Notes under the pieces: generated by a model
Seen by the model: only the letters and a program-made list of their open reading frames with translations
Database searches by the model: none
What the model was told of the DNA's origin: nothing
Made by a program: the position numbers and the translations under genes
Assembly: GCF_014174155.1 (NCBI RefSeq)
Contig: NZ_JABEQM010000011.1
Location: 62,001 to 126,000, forward strand
Reading direction: 5' to 3'
From: Gluconacetobacter tumulisoli
GTDB lineage: Bacteria; Pseudomonadota; Alphaproteobacteria; Acetobacterales; Acetobacteraceae
DNA: 64,000 nt
Part shown: positions 42,096 through 50,378 of the stretch, piece after piece
Layout of the letters: each line of letters opens with the position of its first letter
Numbering within the stretch: the first letter of the stretch is position 1

Positions 42096-44552
42096 TCAGA
42101 AATCCGAACTGATGGACCCGATGGCCGAGAACGGGGAGGCGATCGAATAGGTCGGTGCGCTGCCGCTGATCGCGCCGCCGTAAACGCCTTTCATTGCGTT
42201 GGCCGTCGCCTGAACGCCACTGACCGCCCCCAGATAACGGGTATTGGCGATGTTCTGGAGATTGATCTGCACATGCGGGCTCTTGAATGGTCCCCAGTTG
42301 GGGAACCGGTAGCCCGCCGAGACATTCATGCGCACGAACCCCGGAATGGACTGGTCATCCATGAAGGTCGAATATTGCCGTGCGGTATATTTCAGGTTGA
42401 ACGTACCGAACACGCTGCCGTCGTCATAATCGAGGCCGAAACCCAGCGTGTATTTGGGGGCCTGCGGAGCGATCTTGCCGGCGCTGCGGACGTAATCGGT
42501 GATGGAGCTGCCGTTGAGCTTGGCGGAGACGGCGATGTTGCTGTCGGTAACGGCATGCAGATATTCGGCCGACACATAGGGGCGGAAATTATAAATCGGA
42601 CGCGTTCCGATCTCGAAATCCACGCCGTCGCTGTGCGCGTTGCCGCCATTGATGCTGCTGGTCCAGTAATTGGCCGGATTGGTCGGGTCCACGACCGTCT
42701 GCGTATAGAGGCGGTTTGTGAAATTATAGTGGAAATAGGTAATCGAGGACGAGAACAGCTTGCCCTGGTAGCGCCAGCCCGCTTCCTCGGAAATCGAGAT
42801 TTCCGGCTTCTGCGCGGTCGTGCCGTGGGTAGTATATCCCGATCCGCTGTAATAGGTGCCGGCGTCATACAGCGACGTGTTGGCCGGCATCCGGAAATTT
42901 GTCGCACCGGAAACGAAGAGCTGATTTTCGTCGTTGATCTTGAACCGGACCGCCGCCGTGGGCAGAGGCTCCCCCAGGGTCTGGCTGATATATTTTCCCG
43001 TCGAGGTGTCGGGCAGGTTGTTCTGCCCGCGCCGGGTCACGATCGCGTATTTGAATCCCGCATCGAGCGTCAACCGATCGTGCAGGAGCGAAAGGCTGTC
43101 GCCGATGAAGGGCGCGTGAATCGTCGTCTGGGTCATCGCATCGCGATATTGCTGCGTCTCGCCATTGGCGAGGACAAGCTGCGAACCGCCCCCCCACACA
43201 TCGGCCGGCGTGCCGTCCGCGTTGACCCCCGAATATGGCCCGGTCTGGAACTGCTTCGAATATTCGAACCAATAGCCGATCAGCAGCCGGTTCGGCCCGG
43301 TGGTCAGCGTGACCTTCGTGACTGCGCCAGGGCGATAGGTCTGGGTGTTCGACGGGTTGTAGAGCAACGTCGATCCCTTGGAGACCCCGTTGATCGAGCT
43401 TCCCATCGTCTGGGATCCCCATTGTTGCTTCTCGAGATTCTCGTAATAGGCGCCGCCGCCATTTCCGTTGCCGTACCAGAAGTACGGGGTTTCCGTCAGG
43501 ACGATGCGGTCGGTCAGGGTGAAGGTCGAGGGCGCGCTAGCATAGATGTTGGTGAACGGATTCTGGTGCAGCTTGTAATAGGTCGAGTTGGCCGAGGTAT
43601 CGCCGGTGTACACCGAGCTGTAGACCGTATTGCCCGTAACCGGCGCGCCCATCACGCCATCGCCGAATTTCTGGTAATTGGTCAGGTTGGTGCTGGGAAA
43701 CGCGGCGTTATTGAGCTGATTGCCGACGATCGCCAACGAAATGCGATTGCCCTGCCCCCAGTCATTGACGAATTTCATCTCGCCATGGATCTTCTTGTCC
43801 ATGCCCGGGCCGCGCCACATGTTGGCGTGCGTGTCGGAGAAGGAGAAATAGGCACGCGCGTTCGTATGGGCGATCAGGCCGGTATCATACCGCACGAAGC
43901 CGCGCACCGAATTGAACGAGCCGTAGCTGAAATTGACCCGGCCGCCCATCTTCATCAGCGGGTCGATCATGTACATGTTGACGATGCCGCCGGACGCGTT
44001 GATGACCGGGCTGTCGAGATCCGCGGAGCCCTGCGCCAGCTGGATCTTCTGCAGGTTCTCCGAATCCAGGATTTCCTGCGGGTAGATCGCGCCGGAACCG
44101 ATGTCGCTGAGCGGGAAGCCTTCGAGCGTGAAGCCCATCTGGGACTGCGTCATGCCGCGCACCGTCATGGTGCCGCCGGTCAGGCCCATCGGATCGGTGT
44201 CCGACGTGTTCACACCCGGCATAAGCGTCATCAGCTGGAACGGATTGAGACCGGGCGTCTGCTTTTCGATGAAATCACGGGTGACGGTCGATTTCGATTT
44301 CGGCGCATCCTCGTTCACCATCAGGCCGCCGCCGAGCGCGCGGCGGGTGACGCCATCGCCTGCGCTGTGGCCCGTCACTTCGACATGTTCGGCCGCGACA
44401 TCGGTGGGCGCGGTGGAGCCGAGCATCGTGGGGGGCACGGCCGAAGGGTGCTGCGACTGATTTGCCGTCTGGGCGCGCGCGGGCATCGCGGCGATCGTCA
44501 CGATCGCGGTGCTTGCAAGCAGCAACGGAAGACAGGTCAGGGAACGCGTCAA
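42096..44552 (-). CDS. TonB-dependent receptor (first copy)
   Basis: 818 aa. The signal peptide ends ARA-QTA. A TonB-box-like segment (HVEVTGH) and a plug domain (RDFIEKQTPGLNPFQLMTLM, TVRGMTQSQMGFTLEGFPLS) precede a 22-strand barrel ending in the terminal Phe (SISSDF) needed for outer-membrane insertion. It is paralogous to the 813-aa receptor at 57086, with the same plug organisation and nearly equal length. There is no sigma/anti-sigma pair next to it and no N-terminal signalling domain. The substrate is unknown: siderophore, cobalamin or sugar are all possible. Confidence 0.92.
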   Translation of the reverse strand: MTRSLTCLPLLLASTAIVTIAAMPARAQTANQSQHPSAVPPTMLGSTAPTDVAAEHVEVTGHSAGDGVTRRALGGGLMVNEDAPKSKSTVTRDFIEKQTPGLNPFQLMTLMPGVNTSDTDPMGLTGGTMTVRGMTQSQMGFTLEGFPLSDIGSGAIYPQEILDSENLQKIQLAQGSADLDSPVINASGGIVNMYMIDPLMKMGGRVNFSYGSFNSVRGFVRYDTGLIAHTNARAYFSFSDTHANMWRGPGMDKKIHGEMKFVNDWGQGNRISLAIVGNQLNNAAFPSTNLTNYQKFGDGVMGAPVTGNTVYSSVYTGDTSANSTYYKLHQNPFTNIYASAPSTFTLTDRIVLTETPYFWYGNGNGGGAYYENLEKQQWGSQTMGSSINGVSKGSTLLYNPSNTQTYRPGAVTKVTLTTGPNRLLIGYWFEYSKQFQTGPYSGVNADGTPADVWGGGSQLVLANGETQQYRDAMTQTTIHAPFIGDSLSLLHDRLTLDAGFKYAIVTRRGQNNLPDTSTGKYISQTLGEPLPTAAVRFKINDENQLFVSGATNFRMPANTSLYDAGTYYSGSGYTTHGTTAQKPEISISEEAGWRYQGKLFSSSITYFHYNFTNRLYTQTVVDPTNPANYWTSSINGGNAHSDGVDFEIGTRPIYNFRPYVSAEYLHAVTDSNIAVSAKLNGSSITDYVRSAGKIAPQAPKYTLGFGLDYDDGSVFGTFNLKYTARQYSTFMDDQSIPGFVRMNVSAGYRFPNWGPFKSPHVQINLQNIANTRYLGAVSGVQATANAMKGVYGGAISGSAPTYSIASPFSAIGSISSDF

Positions 44553-44616
44553 GTTTCATATCCTCTGGATTATATTTGCGTCACGTCTAACACCCATTCA
44601 TTCATGTTGGCAGGCC

Positions 44617-44640
44617 AAACCTGACCGTATGATCAGGTTT
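44617..44640. promoter_or_regulatory. Palindrome upstream of the first TonB receptor
   Basis: AAACCTGA (44617-44624) and TCAGGTTT (44633-44640) form an exact 8-bp dyad with an 8-base spacer, 65 bases upstream of the receptor start. The position fits an operator for a dimeric repressor. It does not match a Fur box well. A hairpin function is the alternative. Confidence 0.45.
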
Positions 44641-44818
44641 CTTAAAACCTTCACAAAGTCCGTAAAGATAATATTTGTCAGGTAGTTGGAGTCCGGCTCA
44701 CGGCGTGCGTGGGACTGATCCGCACGCAACGGCACCGACAGGCCGTGACCAGAAGCGGCGCCACGAGGCGTGGCGCCAGGGGCCATTCATGCTGCGGATC
44801 GATATGATTCCGAACAGG

Positions 44819-46342
44819 TCACCGCGCTGCAGGCGCGACCGGGCCCGCCTGTTCATAGGCATATCCCATCGCCAGCAGCGCCGGTTCCGACCAGGCCGCG
44901 CCGATAAAGGACAGCCCGACCGGCAGCCCCCGCACCCGGCCCATCGGCACGCTGAGATGCGGATAGCCGGCCACGGCCGCCAATGTCCCCGCGCCAGTTC
45001 CGTCGCCCGGCCGGTCGCCCAGGACGGGATCGGTCATCCAGGCCGGACCGATCGTGGGAGCCACCAGGGCGTCCAGCCGATCGTGCGCCAGCATGGCGTC
45101 GATGCCCGCCGCCCCGGCGAGGCGTCGCGCGTCGGTCCGCGCCGTCAGGTAGGCGGGATCCGACAAAGTTGGGGCCTGAACCGCCTTTTCGAACATATCC
45201 TGTCCAAACCATGTCATTTCGCGATCGGCGTGTTCGGTATCGAACGCGATCAACGCCGTCAGGTCGCGGGTCTTCACCGCCGCCGGGGTCTGGGCCAGAT
45301 AGGCATTCACCCCGGCGCGGAATTCGGACAGCAGGACCGTCAATTCGGCTTCGCCCATGGTCTTGGCGTCGAATGTCCCGATCTCGACCAGGGTCGCGCC
45401 CAATGCGCGCAGCCGCGCAAGGGCGGTGTCGAATACCGCGCGCAGGTCGGGATTTTTGCCCTGGGCGAAGCGCATCACGCCGATCCGCCGCCCGCGCAGG
45501 GCATCGGGTGCCAGGCCCGCCAGATAATCGGCGCGATGGCGATCGGCGTCCGCCGTCGCGGGATCGACGGGGTCGGATCCCGCCATGACACCCAGCAGCA
45601 GCGCGGCGTCCCGTACGGTGCGCGTCATCGGGCCGGGCGTGTCCTGGCTGGTCGAGATCGGCACGACGAATGTACGCGACACCAGACCCACCGTCGGCTT
45701 CAGCCCGACGATGCCGTTGACCGCCGCCGGACAGGTGATCGAGCCATTGGTTTCGGTCCCGATGGCCGCCATAGCCAGGCCCGCTGCCACGGCGACGGCA
45801 CTGCCGGCGCTGGAGCCGCAGGCCGTCCGCGCGCGATCGTACGGATTGCGCGTCAGGCCGCCCACGGCGCTCCATCCGCTGCTGGCGTGGGCCGAGCGGA
45901 AATTGGCCCATTCCGACAGGTTGCCCTTGCCCAGCACGATCGCCCCGGCCGCGCGCAGCCGCGCGATCACCGGCGCGTCGCGATGCGTCAGGTTCCCCAC
46001 CAGCGCCAGCGACCCGGCGGTCGTCGGCAACGGGTCCCGCGTTTCGATATTGTCCTTCACCACAATCGGCAGGCCATACAGCGGGCCGCGCACCCGCCGC
46101 ATCCGCGCCAGGGCGGCGGCCTGCGCTACCGCGTCGGGATTCAGCGCCAGGATAGCGTGCAGCCCGTCCGGCCCCGCGTCAGTCCGCGCGATGCGCGCGC
46201 GATAGCGCCGCACCAGGCTGTCGGGCGCCAACCGCCCGGCGTGCATCGCCGCCACCAGGTCGGTGGCGTTGTCCGGCCAGGCCTGCGGCGACGCGGCCTG
46301 CGACAGGCCCGGCACGCACGCCCCCAGCAGTGCCGCCAACAT
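44819..46342 (-). CDS. Exported amidase (amidase-signature family)
   Basis: 507 aa from the ATG at 46342, giving a signal peptide MLAALLGACVPGLSQA-AS. The Ser-cisSer-Lys triad is present: K96 in IVVKDNIET, the cis-Ser in GSSAGS (176-181) and S201 in ETNGSI. This is the GatA/fatty-acid-amide-hydrolase fold, but export and sequence argue against tRNA amidotransferase. It hydrolyses amides in the periplasm; the substrate is unknown. The frame is open for 42 codons upstream to 46468, but that part includes an A/T-rich repeat, so I exclude it. Confidence 0.88.
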   Translation of the reverse strand: MLAALLGACVPGLSQAASPQAWPDNATDLVAAMHAGRLAPDSLVRRYRARIARTDAGPDGLHAILALNPDAVAQAAALARMRRVRGPLYGLPIVVKDNIETRDPLPTTAGSLALVGNLTHRDAPVIARLRAAGAIVLGKGNLSEWANFRSAHASSGWSAVGGLTRNPYDRARTACGSSAGSAVAVAAGLAMAAIGTETNGSITCPAAVNGIVGLKPTVGLVSRTFVVPISTSQDTPGPMTRTVRDAALLLGVMAGSDPVDPATADADRHRADYLAGLAPDALRGRRIGVMRFAQGKNPDLRAVFDTALARLRALGATLVEIGTFDAKTMGEAELTVLLSEFRAGVNAYLAQTPAAVKTRDLTALIAFDTEHADREMTWFGQDMFEKAVQAPTLSDPAYLTARTDARRLAGAAGIDAMLAHDRLDALVAPTIGPAWMTDPVLGDRPGDGTGAGTLAAVAGYPHLSVPMGRVRGLPVGLSFIGAAWSEPALLAMGYAYEQAGPVAPAAR

Positions 46343-46381
46343 CAGGCCCCGCCATCCCTTCCGGAGCGGCTGGCCGATGCC

Positions 46382-46510
46382 TTCTTTTTCTGAAGAAAAA
46401 GAAGCAAAAAGACTTTCATTCGTTATCAGCCCTCGCATGATCCCGCACATGGTCCCCTGAACGTCCAAAATTTTTTGGTTCTTTTTTACAAAGAAGAACG
46501 AAGAACCCCC
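46382..46510. repeat. Purine-run repeats between amidase and hydrolase genes
   Basis: Two related stretches, TTCTTTTTCTGAAGAAAAAG (46382-46401) and GGTTCTTTTTTACAAAGAAG (46478-46497), each form T-rich/A-rich hairpins. They look like terminator-type repeats; the second may end the hydrolase transcript on the minus strand. Confidence 0.4.
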
Positions 46511-46521
46511 GCCACACGGGG

Positions 46522-47406
46522 TCAGTGCTGGAATTGTCCCAACCAGGTCACCAGTCGACTGGCCAGAGCGATTCTGGCATCGGAAAAGCTGTGATCAGTT
46601 TCCAAGGTCTCGGCATCGAGATGTTTGGCGCCTGCCTTGCGCGCGGCCCGGGCGGCAGCCTCGGCCATGAAGCCGATACCACGCGTTGTACCAATCAGTC
46701 CCAGAGGGCGCCCGGACAGAGCAGGCATCGTGGCGACCAGGTCCAGCGCGGAACCGGCATGCGCCACCTCGTCCATGAGTCGCGCCTCGCTGGTGCCGGC
46801 CAGCGGCGGCATGTCACCGCGCACCTCATCGACCAGGAACGCTTCACGCTTTTCAGGGTCGGCAAAGCTGCGGCCGATCGCGGCGAAGTCGGCCGGATCG
46901 ATCAGGAACGCACCGACGACGCGCGGGTCATCGGCTGCGATCCGCGCGGCCACGATGCCGCCGAGACTATGCCCGGCGACGGCAATGCGGGATGAGTCGA
47001 TGTCGAACCGCGCAATCACCTGGGACTGGCGCAGGTAGGCCAGCGCATTGGCGGCATCCTGCACGCAGTGGGCGAAGGAAAAGCGACCGGGGCTGCCCCA
47101 GGACCCACGATAATGGAATGTGAGGACATTCCACCCCGCACGCCGCGCGGCCTGGGCCAGATCCAGATTCTGTTCGTTGCCGGGAAAACCGTGGAGCAGC
47201 AGCAAGGTCGGATGCGGCCGGGCCCCGGCCGCACTGTACATCACGGCGTTCAGCGCACCATCTTCCGAAGGGATGACGAAGGCGGCCATCGCCGATGGAT
47301 GCAGGCGATCGACGGGCGGGTCGATGGTCACCGCCGCCGGCGGGGGCGCGGCCAGCGCCAGGGCAGGCATCGCGAGAAGAAGTGGAAAAAGCATCCGTCG
47401 CATCAT
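46522..47406 (-). CDS. Secreted alpha/beta hydrolase
   Basis: 294 aa. Signal peptide of about 19 residues (MLFPLLLAMPALALA-AP). The fold is clear: HGFPGNEQN at about 72-80 for the oxyanion region, the nucleophile in GHSLGG at about 145-150, and the C-terminal His in TDHSFSD. It resembles dienelactone hydrolase/prolyl-peptidase-like esterases, but no substrate can be named. It is upstream of the amidase on the same strand with 180 bases between. Confidence 0.88.
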   Translation of the reverse strand: MMRRMLFPLLLAMPALALAAPPPAAVTIDPPVDRLHPSAMAAFVIPSEDGALNAVMYSAAGARPHPTLLLLHGFPGNEQNLDLAQAARRAGWNVLTFHYRGSWGSPGRFSFAHCVQDAANALAYLRQSQVIARFDIDSSRIAVAGHSLGGIVAARIAADDPRVVGAFLIDPADFAAIGRSFADPEKREAFLVDEVRGDMPPLAGTSEARLMDEVAHAGSALDLVATMPALSGRPLGLIGTTRGIGFMAEAAARAARKAGAKHLDAETLETDHSFSDARIALASRLVTWLGQFQH

Positions 47407-47560
47407 TACACCCTGCCTGACGACAGCACGGGCAATCCGCCCGCGATCGCCACCCTGAAGCCTGGCCTGTCGACCAGTCCTCTTTCTGAATCACATAATC
47501 CGCTTCATGGGAATCAGGCGACCCAGCCTGTTTGCAATCTCATCCGACAGGCACAAAAAA

Positions 47561-47584
47561 ACCCGGGGCCAGATGGCCCCGGGT
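47561..47584 (-). terminator. Rho-independent terminator of the RND operon
   Basis: A perfect 10-bp stem, ACCCGGGGCC with GGCCCCGGGT and loop AGAT. On the minus strand it is followed by seven T residues (the A-run at 47554-47560). It is 26 bases after the outer-membrane gene stop. Confidence 0.92.
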
Positions 47585-47610
47585 ATCAGGCGGCATTCAA
47601 AGCCGTCCGG

Positions 47611-49200
47611 TCACTTTCCCATCGGGACCGTGCCCGTGCGCAACGTCGGCGTGCCCGTCAGATCGTCATACGGGGTTTCGTCGACAGGGGTGTCGATCCC
47701 ACCGGCGGGGGTGGGATGGTGCAGCCCGTCATATTGCAGGACCGAGAACGTCATCGTCTGGTCGGGCGTCGGCAGCAGCTTGTCGTTCCAGCCACCGCCC
47801 AGCGCGCGGACCAGACCCACTTCCGCCTGGAAATAGCGGGTCGCGACCTGCACCTGCGAGATCTGTGCGTCCAGTGCCGCTTCCTGCGCTATGATCGCGT
47901 CCAGATAGGGGGACACGCCCCCCTTGTACAGGGTCATGGTCATATTCTGCATGTCCAGCGCCGCCGACACGGCCGCCCTCAGGCGGTCGTTTTCCGCCCA
48001 CAGGCGATCGGTGCGCGACAGCCCGTCCTCGACCTCGCGAAACGCCGAGAGGACCGAGGAGCGATAGCGGTCACGCATCTCGCGATAGCTGGCCCAGGAG
48101 GCCTGCAGGGCCGCGCGGCGCAGGCCGCCCTCGAAGATCGGCATCGAGGCCGAGGCGCCATAGGACCACATGCTGTTCGCCAGATTGGCCAGGTCGAACC
48201 CGTTGGCATCGAATCCGCCGTTCGCGCTGAGCGCGATATGCGGATAGAACGCCGCGCGCGACACGCCAATCGCACGGTTCGCCTGCGCCATCTGCCGTTC
48301 CGCCGACGCGACGTCCGGACGACGCTGCAGCAGGTCGGACGGCACGCCCACCGGAATGGTCGCCCGCGTGAAATGCAGCGTTTCGACCGGCGCGATATGG
48401 AAACCGGACGGCGCGCTGTTGGTCAGGATGGCGATCGCATGTTCCGTCACCTCGCGCTCGGCCAGGATATCCAGTTCCGCCGCCTGGGTGACGTACAGCC
48501 GGTTCTGCGCACGGGCCAGGTCCAGACGGGGTGCCGCCTGGTTGGCCAGCTGCGACTGGGTGACCGACACCGCCTGCTGGTAATAGGCGATGGATTTGCG
48601 ATAGATCGCGTCCTGCGCGTCATAGCCGCGCAGGGCCACGTAATCGTCCGCCAGTTCCGCCTGCAGGCTCAGCCGCGCCGCCGCGAAATCCGCCGCCTTC
48701 TGCTGGGCGGAATATTTCGCCATGCGCACCTGGTTGCGGATTTCCGACCAGAAATCCGGCTCCCACGACGCCAGGCCGCCATAGAATTCGTCGGTCTGGG
48801 TCAGCGCGCCCTTGTAGCGAAACAGCCGGTCCGCCGACTGCTTGTTGTCCGACGCGCCGAAAGCCAGGCCGAAATGCGGCAGCAGGTCGGCACGGGCCTG
48901 CATGACCATGGCGCGCGCCTGGACGAACCGTTCGGCCGCAGCCTGCAGGTCCGCGTTGGCGGCCATGGCCTTGTCTTCCAGCGCATCCAGCTGCGGATCA
49001 TGCAGCACCGTCCACCAGTTCGACGGCAGCTGGGTATCCGCCGGCGTGGCGGTGGCGAACGGCGCCTGCCCATGCCAGGTGGCCGGCACGACATAGGTCG
49101 GGGGATGGTAGGTGGGCGCCAGGTCGCAGGCGGACAACGCCGTCAGCGACAGCATCGCCCCGCCGGACACCATGGTCCGGCGCAGTGACCGCACGATCAT
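47611..49200 (-). CDS. RND efflux outer-membrane factor (NodT-type lipoprotein)
   Basis: 529 aa. The signal ends LTALSACDLAP, a lipobox with Cys about 24. Two OEP repeats give the coiled-coil barrel of TolC-like channels: DPQLDALEDKAMAANADLQAA in the first, RRPDVASAERQMAQANRAIG in the second. It would dock on the membrane fusion protein and let the pump open to the outside. Third gene of the operon; its start overlaps the fusion-protein stop (ATGA). A strong terminator follows. Confidence 0.92.
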   Translation of the reverse strand: MIVRSLRRTMVSGGAMLSLTALSACDLAPTYHPPTYVVPATWHGQAPFATATPADTQLPSNWWTVLHDPQLDALEDKAMAANADLQAAAERFVQARAMVMQARADLLPHFGLAFGASDNKQSADRLFRYKGALTQTDEFYGGLASWEPDFWSEIRNQVRMAKYSAQQKAADFAAARLSLQAELADDYVALRGYDAQDAIYRKSIAYYQQAVSVTQSQLANQAAPRLDLARAQNRLYVTQAAELDILAEREVTEHAIAILTNSAPSGFHIAPVETLHFTRATIPVGVPSDLLQRRPDVASAERQMAQANRAIGVSRAAFYPHIALSANGGFDANGFDLANLANSMWSYGASASMPIFEGGLRRAALQASWASYREMRDRYRSSVLSAFREVEDGLSRTDRLWAENDRLRAAVSAALDMQNMTMTLYKGGVSPYLDAIIAQEAALDAQISQVQVATRYFQAEVGLVRALGGGWNDKLLPTPDQTMTFSVLQYDGLHHPTPAGGIDTPVDETPYDDLTGTPTLRTGTVPMGK

Positions 49201-50378
49201 CCCTCGATTTCCTCGCTGGATTCGTCATAACCCTTGGCCGGCTGCACGACGTGCACCTTCTGTCCTTCCAGCAGGTCGGCCGGCGGGTTGTTGATGATCC
49301 GGTCGGTGGGCGACACCCCGCCCGTCACATCGGTCTCGCCATCGGCCATGCGCCCGACCTCGATATTGTGGTAATGCACGACATCGTTGGCATCCAGCAC
49401 CGCGACCTGCATGCCCTTTTCCTCGAACACCAGGGCGGCGGTCGGGATCTCGAACACGCCGGGCGTCGAGGCTGCGGTCAGCTTGACCGAGGCGAACGTG
49501 CCCGGCCACAGCTCATGCTTGTCGTTATCGATGGTGAATTCCGTCACCGCCGTGCGGGTGTTCGGGTCATAGCCCCGCGCGATGGTCAGGAAGTCCGCCT
49601 TGAACGTGCGGTCGGGGAACTGCGGCACGCTGACCTCGGCCGTCATGCCGGGCTTGAGGATGTACGAGAACACTTCGGGCACCGATACGAACAGGCGCAT
49701 CTTGTGCATGTCCGATACGGTGAAGAGCTGGCTGGCTTCGCCGTTCGAACCATGCTCGCCGGCGCCACCGCTGACATAGTCGCCGACATTGATGTCGCGC
49801 GACGTCACCACGCCGTCGAATGGCGCGACGACGGTCTTGAAGCGCTCCAGCGCCTCGAACTGGTCGACCTTGTGCTCGGCCGCCTGCATGCTCGCCAGGC
49901 CCGCCTTCTCGTTCGCATCGGCGACCGAGACCGACTGGCCCGACACTGCCTGCGACTTCGCCATGGCGCGCCAGCGGTTGGCGCTGACCACGGTCAGGTT
50001 GTACTTGGCCTGCGCCTCCGCCAGATCGGCCTTGGCCTGGGCATATTGGGCGTCCAGGCTGGGGGCGTTGATTTCGGCCAGTACGTCGCCGGTCTTCACC
50101 TCGGCGCCGTAATCCTTGTACCACATCTTCACATAGCCCGAGGCCTGCGGAAACAGCGGCGCCTGGTACCAGGCGTCGATATTGCCCGGCAGCGTCAGCG
50201 TCACGTTCTTGGGCGCGGGCTTGGCCGTAATGACGGCAACGTCGGGCAGCGCGTTGCGGATGGTCTCGGCGCGCAGGGCGCTTGCCGCATGCACCCGGTC
50301 AAAGACCTGATAGCCGACCAGCAGGGCCAGGACACAGGCCCCCGTCGCCAGAACGGTAGTACGAGACAGGGAAGCCAT
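49197..50378 (-). CDS. RND membrane fusion protein
   Basis: 393 aa from the ATG at 50378, which shares one base with the permease stop (TGATG). An N-terminal membrane segment (TVLATGACVLALLVGYQVF) leads to a biotinyl-lipoyl half-motif (GYVKMWYKDYGAEVKTGDVL), a coiled coil (SLDAQYAQAKADLAEAQAKY), the second half-motif with PFDGVVTSRDINVGDYV, and beta-barrel and proximal domains. It links permease and outer-membrane channel. Length is typical for HlyD/AcrA-type proteins. Confidence 0.92.
   Translation of the reverse strand: MASLSRTTVLATGACVLALLVGYQVFDRVHAASALRAETIRNALPDVAVITAKPAPKNVTLTLPGNIDAWYQAPLFPQASGYVKMWYKDYGAEVKTGDVLAEINAPSLDAQYAQAKADLAEAQAKYNLTVVSANRWRAMAKSQAVSGQSVSVADANEKAGLASMQAAEHKVDQFEALERFKTVVAPFDGVVTSRDINVGDYVSGGAGEHGSNGEASQLFTVSDMHKMRLFVSVPEVFSYILKPGMTAEVSVPQFPDRTFKADFLTIARGYDPNTRTAVTEFTIDNDKHELWPGTFASVKLTAASTPGVFEIPTAALVFEEKGMQVAVLDANDVVHYHNIEVGRMADGETDVTGGVSPTDRIINNPPADLLEGQKVHVVQPAKGYDESSEEIEG

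Noticed and set aside
46343-46468. Longer amidase start at 46468
   Set aside because: The added 42 residues are encoded by A/T-run repeats and would place the signal peptide internally.
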